Below are positions 15,399-22,849 of a stretch of 39,191 nt of DNA, one piece after another. Position 1 is the stretch's first letter. Each line of letters begins with the position of its first letter. Made by a program: the position numbers and the translations under genes. The notes under the pieces were generated by a model, which searched no databases, had not been told where the DNA came from, and worked only from the letters and a program-made list of their open reading frames with translations. The stretch is from Fusobacteriaceae bacterium (lineage in GTDB: Bacteria > Fusobacteriota > Fusobacteriia > Fusobacteriales > Fusobacteriaceae), in assembly GCA_031272945.1 (NCBI GenBank), contig JAISST010000086.1, positions 1-39,191 on the forward strand, read 5' to 3'.

Positions 15399-16412
15399 CT
15401 ACCCCTTTTTCTCATAGAATTCTTCCTTTGTGCTTCTGCGCATCAGTCCTTCCACGACATTGCGGGGGTCCACGTTGTTGTAGATCACGTCATAGATCCC
15501 GTTCACAAGGGGCATGGAGACCCCTAATTTTTTCGCGGATTCGTAAATGGCCTTGACGGTGGGCACTCCTTCCGCCACCATGATCATCCGGGAAAGAATC
15601 TGCTCGATTTTTTCCCCTTTGCCCAAAAGCTCCCCGACATGGCGGTTTCTGCTGTGGCGGCTCGTGCAGGTCACGACGAGGTCCCCGATTCCGCTCAGGC
15701 CTGAAAATGTCGTTTCTTTGGCCCCGAGGGCCTTTCCGTAACGGATCATTTCCGCAATACCCCGGGTAATCAGGGCCGCTTTCGTATTGTCCCCGAAACC
15801 CAGCCCGTCCGTGATTCCCGCTCCGATGGCGAGGCAGTTTTTCACGGCGGCACCCAGTTCGACGCCGATGATATCGTCGTTGATATAGATCCGGAAACGA
15901 TCGCTGTTGAGAAGTCTCTGTACTTTTTTCGCCTTGGCCGGATCCCCGGCGGCCACGATGGCGCTCGGAAGCCCGACAGCCACTTCTTCGGCGTGGGTGG
16001 GACCCGAAAGCACCACAATATTTCTGTGGTATTTTCCCAGGATTTCATCCTTCATCACTTCCGAAAGACGCATTCCGCTCAAAATTTCGATTCCCTTGGC
16101 CGTATTGACGAGAATTGTGCGGTCCGAAATCTGACCGGAAAATTTCCGAACCACTTCCCGGAGTTTCTGGGAAGGCACGGAAAAAATCACATATTGGATT
16201 CCTTTCAGCAATCCTTCGGCTTCTCCTGTCACATGAACCGTCTCGGGAAATTTCACCTGAGGAAGGTAACGCGTGTTTTCTCTGGCCGCTTCTATGGCAT
16301 CCGCCCTGTCTTTCTTGTAATCCCAGATCGAGACCCTGTGTCCTTTTCTGCCGAGCAATATCCCTAGGGCGCTGCCCCAACTGCCCGCTCCCAATATCAC
16401 TGCTTTTTCCAA
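15399..16412 (-). CDS. gpsA: Glycerol-3-phosphate dehydrogenase [NAD(P)+]
   Basis: 337 residues. Cytoplasmic enzyme reducing dihydroxyacetone phosphate to sn-glycerol 3-phosphate, the backbone for phospholipids. The Rossmann motif is at the N-terminus (VILGAGSWGSALG, about 5-17), VLSGPTHAEEVAVGLPSAIV lies in the middle, and the catalytic region GAAVKNCLAIGAGITDGLG and GLSGIGDLVVTCTSRHSRN follow. The start is TTG at 16412, with AGGAGG five bases before it and no better codon. It sits between plsY (63 bases upstream) and the sigma gene, so supply of glycerol 3-phosphate and its acylation are encoded side by side. Confidence 0.96.
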   Translation of the reverse strand: MEKAVILGAGSWGSALGILLGRKGHRVSIWDYKKDRADAIEAARENTRYLPQVKFPETVHVTGEAEGLLKGIQYVIFSVPSQKLREVVRKFSGQISDRTILVNTAKGIEILSGMRLSEVMKDEILGKYHRNIVVLSGPTHAEEVAVGLPSAIVAAGDPAKAKKVQRLLNSDRFRIYINDDIIGVELGAAVKNCLAIGAGITDGLGFGDNTKAALITRGIAEMIRYGKALGAKETTFSGLSGIGDLVVTCTSRHSRNRHVGELLGKGEKIEQILSRMIMVAEGVPTVKAIYESAKKLGVSMPLVNGIYDVIYNNVDPRNVVEGLMRRSTKEEFYEKKG

Positions 16413-16475
16413 GAATTCCTCCTGTATTTTTCCGCGGCCTGCGCCCCGTTCAGAGAGCGGACGCCTTTTGTTCCG

Positions 16476-17078
16476 CTATACCTTGAACTTGTTTTCCTTT
16501 CCTTCCCGAAGCCGCTGGATATTGGTCCTGTGTTTATAAATCACGAAAATTCCCGCGATCAGTGTGACCATGAGAATCGGCCCTCTTGTGATCCCCAGCC
16601 GCCCCGGCGGCAGAAACCACGTCAGGATCGGCAATAACCCGGCGCAGAGAATCGATCCGAGGGAAATATATCGGCTGATGAAAACCGTCACGATAAAGAT
16701 GATCAAAAGAATGAACGTGACCCGCGGAATCAGAAACAAAAATACTCCGAGACTGGTGGCTACGCCCTTTCCGCCTTTAAACCCGAGAAAACAGGAAAGC
16801 GTGTGTCCGATGATGGCCGTGAGTCCGATGATGACGAGAATATTCCCCGAGACTCCGCAACGGCTTGCCAGAAACGGCGGCAGAAAACCTTTGAGCGCGT
16901 CCATCACGAGGACGAGCATTCCGAAACGGGCCCCCAGTACGCGGTACGCGTTGGTCGTCCCGGTATTTTTACTCCCGTGTTCCCGGATATCAATGCCTTT
17001 GAAATATTTTCCGATCCATACCCCGCTGGGGATGGATCCCATAAAGTACGCGATGACCACAAACAACAAAGCTTTCAT
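16476..17078 (-). CDS. plsY: Acyl-phosphate:glycerol-3-phosphate acyltransferase
   Basis: 200-residue inner-membrane protein. PlsY transfers an acyl group from acyl phosphate to glycerol 3-phosphate, the first committed step of phospholipid synthesis. The three family motifs are visible: YFMGSIPSGVWIGK near the N-terminus, DIREHGSKNTGTTNAYRVLG, and FLGFKGGKGVATSLGVF. About five hydrophobic helices. The ORF could extend 13 codons upstream, but AGGTGG lies just before ATG 17078 and the family begins there. The gene follows the small membrane protein gene by 10 bases and precedes gpsA. Confidence 0.95.
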   Translation of the reverse strand: MKALLFVVIAYFMGSIPSGVWIGKYFKGIDIREHGSKNTGTTNAYRVLGARFGMLVLVMDALKGFLPPFLASRCGVSGNILVIIGLTAIIGHTLSCFLGFKGGKGVATSLGVFLFLIPRVTFILLIIFIVTVFISRYISLGSILCAGLLPILTWFLPPGRLGITRGPILMVTLIAGIFVIYKHRTNIQRLREGKENKFKV

Positions 17079-17088
17079 TCTGCACCAC

Positions 17089-17424
17089 CTATTTGAAAAA
17101 GAGTTTGACGGATCCAAGTAAATCGGAAATATATGTGAAGATCTTTGTTGCGGGAACCTGGAGATAATAGCTCATATAGCCGTAAAGATACAGGGCGTGC
17201 AACAATAGCGCGATGAAACGGAATTTTCTGTTTTTGGAAAACAGAAAGCGGAAGAAAGAGAACACAAAGCCGATTCCGGCCACGATTCCCGTGAAAAACA
17301 TGATGTTTCCGCTGAAAACCCTTTCCCGCAATACGCTCATATAGCCGCCTGCTTCATTTTCCGGCATTTTATGGATAATAAAGTAACAGATGCCGTAGAC
17401 ATACTCCAGAAAACATAAAAACAT
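17089..17424 (-). CDS. Small membrane protein of unknown function
   Basis: 111 residues, not recognised. Hydrophobic segments lie at about 1-17, 40-62 and 69-87, separated by a basic loop (LFSKNRKFRF). A strong AGGAGG precedes ATG 17424, and the gene starts 11 bases after the HsdR-like stop and ends 10 bases before plsY, so it is translated within that operon. The alternative start at Met29 would remove the first hydrophobic stretch but has no comparable ribosome site. Being locked between an HsdR-like pseudoenzyme and plsY, it could belong functionally with either; nothing in the sequence decides this. Confidence 0.75.
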   Translation of the reverse strand: MFLCFLEYVYGICYFIIHKMPENEAGGYMSVLRERVFSGNIMFFTGIVAGIGFVFSFFRFLFSKNRKFRFIALLLHALYLYGYMSYYLQVPATKIFTYISDLLGSVKLFFK

Positions 17425-17435
17425 GGCTACCTCCT

Positions 17436-20400
17436 TCAGCGTTTGTATTTGGAAAACGCGTTGCCGTTGATTGCTTTCAGAATCCCTGTGATTTTTTCCT
17501 GGCGGCCCTCGTCAAACAACACGTTGAAGCGGCTGAATTCTTCGTTTTCGAAGGAAAAGGAATCACAATTTTCCACATACCCGTTTTCAATGACATAATT
17601 CTTCAGCTTGCTTAAAAAGTTTTTCTGCTCCTCGTTGAGGGTCTTATCCTGAGATACTGGGAAAAAGGCCACTTTGATCTGCTCCGGATCCATTTTGGCA
17701 ATCCTTCGTACAAGCAGGCCCACGGGCAGTTCCCCATAGGCGTCCTCGTAATCCTTTTTGCTGCCGAGACGCTTGAAGAATACTTTTTCGAGGGAATTGA
17801 AATCCTCGGGCATGAGGTTGAAATTGGACCGCAGTTTCCAGATGGCGGCCTGATTGGGGTTGCTCCGGATAAATTCCGAGACCTGGTTCTGATACTCCCG
17901 GATTCGCTTCATTTTTTCCCTTTCCCCGGCGTTCTCTTCCGTTTCCGGCGTCACGTCCGCAGTGGTTTCCGGATTTTCCGTTTCCGTCGCGCCGGAATTT
18001 TTGACTTCGGCGGATTTGTCCCCGGGTTTGTTCTGCTCCTGTTTTCCCTCGGGCGCCGATGAAAAAATATACTGTATCAGTTTTCTCAATTTAATGCGAA
18101 CCTGTTCCAATTCCAGTACGGAGCTGTTATCAATGAATTTGCTGCTGCCGTAATACTTGATATAGTCCAGTTCGCTCCGGATCTCGGGAATATGCTCATT
18201 TTTCAATAACATATTGCATATGCTGGCAAGTTGTTTTTTGGCTCGGATCAAAAATGGCTTCGCTTCTACCTGGGCCAGCATGATCCCGTAAATAAAGTTG
18301 TCAAATTGAAGACAATATTCGTCTCCTTTTATTTTTACAAGCGGTGCGATCTGTACCTCCAGGGTGTTTTTGTCTTCTACGCTGAGCCCCGTGGCGTAGA
18401 CCGTCCGCCGGGTATAGCGCTCGATATTGGCAAACTGGGGCAGGACGCTTGTGAGTTCCGTGCTGACGCCTTTTACCAGCGCGACAATAAAATCAATCAT
18501 CCGATCCGAAAAGGCCAGGTAATCCTTGTCGATGAGTTTGGTATTCTGGATGTGATACACGAGTCCCACGCATTTTACGAAAATATCCTCCGATATATTC
18601 CGGAGTTCCAGCGCGTCCTCGCTGTTTTTGTCCTCATTGAAAAAGTCGAAATTTCCGAGATAATCGAAAATATAGTAACGCTTTTTTCCGACATAGACCC
18701 CTTCTTTGGGTTCTATGCACGTGATATTGGGGCAAGCCGCGTTTCCAAGACTCATCATTTGATGAAATTCAAACTTGGAGTAGACCTTCTTGAAAAGAAC
18801 GATATTGAGGATCTCCGGAATCACCATGCCCATGGAGGCCAGACCGACATCCACGAGGATGTTGACTGTTCCCGCGGGTTCGCAGAAATCATCGAGGGAA
18901 TCCCTGTCGTTGAAAAGGGCCAGCTTGATGAAGTCGTTTCCGTAGCCCGGATAGTTCATCCGGAACCGCTGTACGATCAGCTCTCCGTGATTTTTGTTCT
19001 GGGCGAAAATGATGGTCTTTCCGATGGTTTCGCTTCTGGATTCTTTGATCCCGCTTTTCATGATATCTTTCAATACCTTGTCGATGGTGGCCGTACTCAT
19101 CAGGTATTCCTCGACCATGGTATTGTTGGGAACCCATTTGAGCATTTTGGCGGGATCGTCCGTATAGGTGTTTTCGCAGAGATTTTTATATTCGACAGGC
19201 AGCTGGTCGTAACTCGTATAGTTTTCAAGAACTTTGTTCCCGATGGTCACGACGCTGTAGGGCACGATGATCCTGTCTTTCTGCAGGGCCTCCTCGTAAT
19301 GGTAAATAAAACGGCTGCTGTCATCCCGGCTTGTGCCGAAAAATTGAAGGATTTCGGGATCCAGGTCGTCCCTTGGCAGGGAGGATACGCCGACGATTGC
19401 CGAATGGAAATAGCGGAACAGTTTTTTATAGGATACGATCATATTCCAGCAGACATTGTCGACGACGATCAAATCAAATTCTCCCGGGGAGAAATATTTT
19501 TCTCCGCTCCCGGTGGTGTGTCCCAGTTCCTTGGCAATATCCGCGGGGGTAGAGAGCAGAAGCCTTCCGCTTTCGTCGCCGTATTTTGTGTATTCGCCTA
19601 CGGACATACTCAAAATCAGCCGCTTCAGCATTTTTTTCATGGCTTTCAGTTTCGCGTCCCTGCCGATCAGGTAGAGAATATTCGTTGCGTAATTGGCCCG
19701 GGACAAGAGGTCAATCAACCCCGCCAGCGCCTGATCCTGCGCGCTGCCGCTCGTCATGAAAACCAGGCTTCGCGTCTTGTTTTCGATAAAATCCGCCGTG
19801 ATGGTCTTGATGGCCTCGATCTGATAAGGTTGCGACGCGATTCTGCTGTCTATGGGGACCGTAATGAGATTTTTCTTGCTCTTTGTCAGATTCTTGATCC
19901 GATGCAAGTCCTCGAGACCGAATATCCCCGCGATTTTTCGGGGAACGGAATTCAGGTTTTCCATGTAATAAAAGGACCCGCCGTGAACGAGAAAAATGGC
20001 CGGCGCCCTTCTGGTGTCACTCCCGATATTTGCCGCGTATTTGATTGCCTGTCTTCTTCCGTATTCAAGATCCTCCAGACTGTAACGGCCCTCTATGATC
20101 GCCAGCGGCAACCCGTCCTTTCCCAGCAGCAGGTAATCAATGGACACTTTCTCCCGGCCTTCCGCCCGGTTTCTGATCACGTATTCCACATCTTTTTTGA
20201 TGTCCCGTTCGGGATCCCAGCCCGCGAATTTCAAATCGAGGTCGATGTAGAACTCCCGTACCCGCATCCTGTAAAAATCGGCCGGTTTGAAAATCCTGAT
20301 TTTCCGGTTGACGTCCTTTCTGACGAGAAAATACTTTCTGACGCCATAAATAAGTTCCTCCAGCCGTTTGTTCTCTTTTTCCTCCCGGAATATCAGGCTC

Positions 20401-20870
20401 CTTTTTTCAAAAGCCCTGTCCTTGTTGAGGACCGTGATCAGACCGACCGGGATATCTTCCTCCCGGAATTCTCTTTCCTCGTAACTGAGGCCATAGATAT
20501 AATCTATCCAGTCCACAAATTCAAAAACGATGGAAAGGGCCAGGACCGCGTCGTCCTTTGTCAGATCGTCTTCGGAACGGAGCGTAAATTTCCACAGTTT
20601 GATGATATAGGGCAGCTTCAAACGGATCTGTTCGTCCACAAGGGTGGTGAACAGAGGGTCCGAAATGAACTGTTCCAGGGTCTTGTATCTGTCCCTGTTG
20701 GGAATATCTTCGACGATAAAAAGCCATTTGACCGCAAAAGCAAGCGCTTCGTAACTTCCCATGACGCCCAGCGCAAGTGAGGTGGAGAGAATATTTTCCG
20801 TTTCTATGCAGACATCCGAAAACAGGGTATATTCCTTTTTATTTTTTAAATATTCAAAATTTGTAGGCAT
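17436..20870 (-). CDS. HsdR-like protein with degenerate motor and nuclease motifs (pseudoenzyme)
   Basis: 1144 residues with the order of an EcoEI-type type I restriction R subunit: a DUF4145-like N-terminus (about 25-125), a PD-(D/E)XK domain (about 200-285), an SF2 helicase motor (about 340-740) and an HsdR C-terminal region (WKLRSNFNLMPEDFNSLEKV, about 1011-1030) after an acidic, low-complexity linker (940-985). The active sites are ruined. Walker A reads MTSGSAQDQA (372-381) where MATGTGKTRT is usual, the DEAH box reads VVDNVC (469-474), TATP reads SSLP (496-499), and motif VI reads QMMSLGNAACP (704-714) where QMIGRGTRLCP is usual. The nuclease keeps D245, E260 and Q274/Y278 but has Arg262 for the catalytic Lys. 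No hsdM or hsdS is nearby. The intact 3.4-kb frame argues for selection for a non-catalytic role. It heads a six-gene run to dnaN. Confidence 0.85.
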   Translation of the reverse strand: MPTNFEYLKNKKEYTLFSDVCIETENILSTSLALGVMGSYEALAFAVKWLFIVEDIPNRDRYKTLEQFISDPLFTTLVDEQIRLKLPYIIKLWKFTLRSEDDLTKDDAVLALSIVFEFVDWIDYIYGLSYEEREFREEDIPVGLITVLNKDRAFEKRSLIFREEKENKRLEELIYGVRKYFLVRKDVNRKIRIFKPADFYRMRVREFYIDLDLKFAGWDPERDIKKDVEYVIRNRAEGREKVSIDYLLLGKDGLPLAIIEGRYSLEDLEYGRRQAIKYAANIGSDTRRAPAIFLVHGGSFYYMENLNSVPRKIAGIFGLEDLHRIKNLTKSKKNLITVPIDSRIASQPYQIEAIKTITADFIENKTRSLVFMTSGSAQDQALAGLIDLLSRANYATNILYLIGRDAKLKAMKKMLKRLILSMSVGEYTKYGDESGRLLLSTPADIAKELGHTTGSGEKYFSPGEFDLIVVDNVCWNMIVSYKKLFRYFHSAIVGVSSLPRDDLDPEILQFFGTSRDDSSRFIYHYEEALQKDRIIVPYSVVTIGNKVLENYTSYDQLPVEYKNLCENTYTDDPAKMLKWVPNNTMVEEYLMSTATIDKVLKDIMKSGIKESRSETIGKTIIFAQNKNHGELIVQRFRMNYPGYGNDFIKLALFNDRDSLDDFCEPAGTVNILVDVGLASMGMVIPEILNIVLFKKVYSKFEFHQMMSLGNAACPNITCIEPKEGVYVGKKRYYIFDYLGNFDFFNEDKNSEDALELRNISEDIFVKCVGLVYHIQNTKLIDKDYLAFSDRMIDFIVALVKGVSTELTSVLPQFANIERYTRRTVYATGLSVEDKNTLEVQIAPLVKIKGDEYCLQFDNFIYGIMLAQVEAKPFLIRAKKQLASICNMLLKNEHIPEIRSELDYIKYYGSSKFIDNSSVLELEQVRIKLRKLIQYIFSSAPEGKQEQNKPGDKSAEVKNSGATETENPETTADVTPETEENAGEREKMKRIREYQNQVSEFIRSNPNQAAIWKLRSNFNLMPEDFNSLEKVFFKRLGSKKDYEDAYGELPVGLLVRRIAKMDPEQIKVAFFPVSQDKTLNEEQKNFLSKLKNYVIENGYVENCDSFSFENEEFSRFNVLFDEGRQEKITGILKAINGNAFSKYKR

Positions 20871-20919
20871 CTTTTCCCCTTACGGTTCCTCGGAGCAATT
20901 GAAAAACATTTTCTTCCTC

Positions 20920-20949
20920 ATTATACAATAAAACGCTCAAACTTGTCTA
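20920..20949 (-). promoter_or_regulatory. Promoter of the HsdR-like operon
   Basis: On the minus strand TAGACA (20944-20949), 18 bases and TATAAT (20920-20925). The start site should lie near 20913, about 43 bases before the start codon. Confidence 0.65.
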
Positions 20950-20961
20950 TAGGTTAGACAA
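20943..20961. promoter_or_regulatory. Perfect inverted repeat over the -35 box: candidate operator
   Basis: TTGTCTA (20943-20949), 5-base spacer, TAGACAA (20955-20961): a perfect 7-5-7 palindrome that contains the whole -35 hexamer. A dimeric repressor bound here would block the promoter. No regulator gene is adjacent. Confidence 0.6.
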
Positions 20962-20984
20962 TTATTTTTCCCCGATAGTCTCAT

Positions 20985-21021
20985 AAAAAATTCTATTGAT
21001 GTTTGCCGCACCAATAGAATT
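20985..21021 (-). terminator. Terminator of dacA
   Basis: AATTCTATTG (20989-20998) pairs perfectly with CAATAGAATT (21012-21021). On the minus strand a T-run follows (20985-20990). It ends dacA before the HsdR-like promoter. Confidence 0.8.
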
Positions 21022-21058
21022 ATTACTTTTTATGTCAATATTAAGTTTCGGGGCGCAT

Positions 21059-22348
21059 TCAAAAGGCCAACTTCAATTTGACGTCGTCCCGGGCCTTGAG
21101 ATTCCCCTCCAGTATTTTCCTGTTTTGGATATAAATCGCGTAACTTCCCAATATTTCGTCTTTTTCCACGGGCGCCACGACTTTCGCGCTCCGTTTTATT
21201 TTGATGTTGACATTGTCGTTGACATTGACGACCTTCCCGAAATTCTGGTCGGGATACAGCTCCACAAATTCCTTCGCGCCGTGAATCACAGGAATTTGTA
21301 CGAGAGACGTGGACTTGTCCAGAATTTGCTTGACGGCAAAATGACTGTCGAAGGAATCCAGATAAGCGAGGGCCACGGCGTCCCGCTCCCGGAAGGATTT
21401 TCCCCCGAAAACCACCGTAATGATCTTCAGCCCGTTCCGCTCGGTCACAACGGCAATGTTGTAACCCGATTTGGAGTGATACCCGGTCTTAATGCCGTAA
21501 ATGCCGCTTTCTCCGATCAGCCTGTTCCGGTTTGTCAAAAGGATTTTTCCGTTGTGGATGCTCTCTTTTTTCGTCCCGGCCACTTCGATCAATTTTTGTT
21601 TTTTGATGAATTCCAGGGACAGCTTGTAGATTCCGTAGGCCGTGCCCATATCCATTTCTTTTTTCGTAATATGTTTGGGAAGCCCCGCGGGCGTATGAAA
21701 TTCCAGTTCCGACTCGAGCCCCAGTTCTTTCGCCTTGGCGTTCATTTTGACCACAAAGGCGTCCACGCCGCCTCCCACATAGTCGGCCAGCGCGTAAATG
21801 GCATTGTTTGCCGAATAAATCCCGGCGGCCTTGATCAGATCGTCCACCGTAAAATTTTCCCCTTCTTTCATGGGAATTCCGCTGCCGTCTACCCCCACGG
21901 CCGCCTTGGGCGTCGCGACCACATCCGAGAGGGAAATCTCCCCCGCTTTGAGCGCGTCATAGACCACTAAGAGCGACATCATTTTTGTGAGGGAAGCCAG
22001 CGGCCATTTGACGTTGCTGTTTTCCGAATAATAGACCTCGCCGCTCTCATCGCCTAACAGCACCGCGGAATACAGTTTTTCGGCGGAGGCGATACTATCC
22101 GATACCCCGGTTTCTCCGCTTTCCGTATCTTCCTTTTCGCTGTCGGGTACGGGAATGATGTCGAGCTTGACCGGCGGTGGAGGGGCTTTCTTTGCCTTTT
22201 TTTTCACGCTTTTTTTCGCGGGCGCCTTTGTCTCATTCTGCGTCGCCGCGGGCTTTTTTTCCGCCGGGGCGGCTTTGGGCTCAACGCCGTGAACAAACGT
22301 TCCCGCAAGCCAAAACAACATCCCGAGGAGAATTGCACATTTTTTCAT
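21059..22348 (-). CDS. dacA: D-alanyl-D-alanine carboxypeptidase (PBP5-like)
   Basis: About 429 residues. Signal peptide MKKCAILLGMLFWLAG, then a long Lys/Ala/Pro-rich spacer (about 25-65), then the S11 serine peptidase domain with SLTK (nucleophile Ser about 119), SANN (about 179-182) and KTG (about 287-289). A C-terminal beta-rich domain follows. The enzyme trims the terminal D-Ala from peptidoglycan stem peptides in the periplasm. I start at ATG 22348 because GGAGCAGGAA precedes it; ATG 22360, four codons earlier, lacks a site. The low-complexity spacer between signal and enzyme is unusual for PBP5 and may reach through the wall or bind it. Own promoter and terminator. Confidence 0.93.
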   Translation of the reverse strand: MKKCAILLGMLFWLAGTFVHGVEPKAAPAEKKPAATQNETKAPAKKSVKKKAKKAPPPPVKLDIIPVPDSEKEDTESGETGVSDSIASAEKLYSAVLLGDESGEVYYSENSNVKWPLASLTKMMSLLVVYDALKAGEISLSDVVATPKAAVGVDGSGIPMKEGENFTVDDLIKAAGIYSANNAIYALADYVGGGVDAFVVKMNAKAKELGLESELEFHTPAGLPKHITKKEMDMGTAYGIYKLSLEFIKKQKLIEVAGTKKESIHNGKILLTNRNRLIGESGIYGIKTGYHSKSGYNIAVVTERNGLKIITVVFGGKSFRERDAVALAYLDSFDSHFAVKQILDKSTSLVQIPVIHGAKEFVELYPDQNFGKVVNVNDNVNIKIKRSAKVVAPVEKDEILGSYAIYIQNRKILEGNLKARDDVKLKLAF

Positions 22349-22431
22349 TTCCTGCTCCATAACAAATACAAGATACCAAAACAGACTCCGTTTTCCGTAC
22401 TTAATTTTTTGTATCCTTGCAACTCATATTC

Positions 22432-22459
22432 ATTATAGCATAAATTTGAAAATTTTCAA
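22432..22459 (-). promoter_or_regulatory. Promoter of dacA
   Basis: On the minus strand TTGAAA (22454-22459), 16 bases and TATAAT (22432-22437). The -35 box overlaps the nifU stop codon. Confidence 0.65.
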
Positions 22460-22836
22460 TGTTTTTGCGATTTTTTGCTTAAATAATCTTCAATGGCCAG
22501 TTTGATGGCCTCTTCGGCCAAAACCGAACAGTGCATTTTGACGGCCGGAAGCCCGCCCAGCTCCTCCACGACTTTTTTATTGGTCAGCTGCAGCGCCTCC
22601 TTGATGGACTTTCCTTTGACCAACTCCGTGGAAATGGAGGAGCTGGCGATGGCCGAGGCGCAGCCGAACGTCCGGAATTTCACGTCAGTGATCACATCAT
22701 CATCGACTTTCATGAAAATCTCCATGATGTCTCCGCAGGAGGGATTGCCGACCTTCCCGTAGCCGTCCGGGTTTTCGATGATCCCGACGTTTTTCGGATT
22801 CATAAAATGTTCCATTACTTTTTCCGTATATTGCAT
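22456..22836 (-). CDS. nifU: Iron-sulfur cluster scaffold protein (IscU/NifU N-domain)
   Basis: 126 residues. It begins MQYTEKVMEHFMNPKNVG and has the three scaffold cysteines Cys34 (NPSCGD, with Asp36), Cys59 (FGCASAIASSS) and Cys103 (KMHCSVLAEEA). [2Fe-2S] and [4Fe-4S] clusters are assembled on these with sulfur from the upstream desulfurase and handed to apo-proteins. The usual chaperone-binding LPPVK motif appears as LPAVK (about 96-100). It lies 13 bases after nifS, so the two form a minimal operon. No Fdx, HscA/HscB, IscA or SUF genes are present. The name nifU versus iscU is a matter of convention. Confidence 0.95.
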   Translation of the reverse strand: MQYTEKVMEHFMNPKNVGIIENPDGYGKVGNPSCGDIMEIFMKVDDDVITDVKFRTFGCASAIASSSISTELVKGKSIKEALQLTNKKVVEELGGLPAVKMHCSVLAEEAIKLAIEDYLSKKSQKH

Positions 22837-22849
22837 GATTCTCTCCTTT

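Noticed and set aside
18231-20780. 849-codon open frame on the plus strand opposite the HsdR-like gene
   Set aside because: It lacks a ribosome site, its product resembles no family I know, and it exactly shadows a real gene; long antisense frames arise readily from the codon bias here.
17436-20870. Active type I restriction system
   Set aside because: No methylase or specificity subunit is present, and the ATPase motifs needed for translocation are missing.
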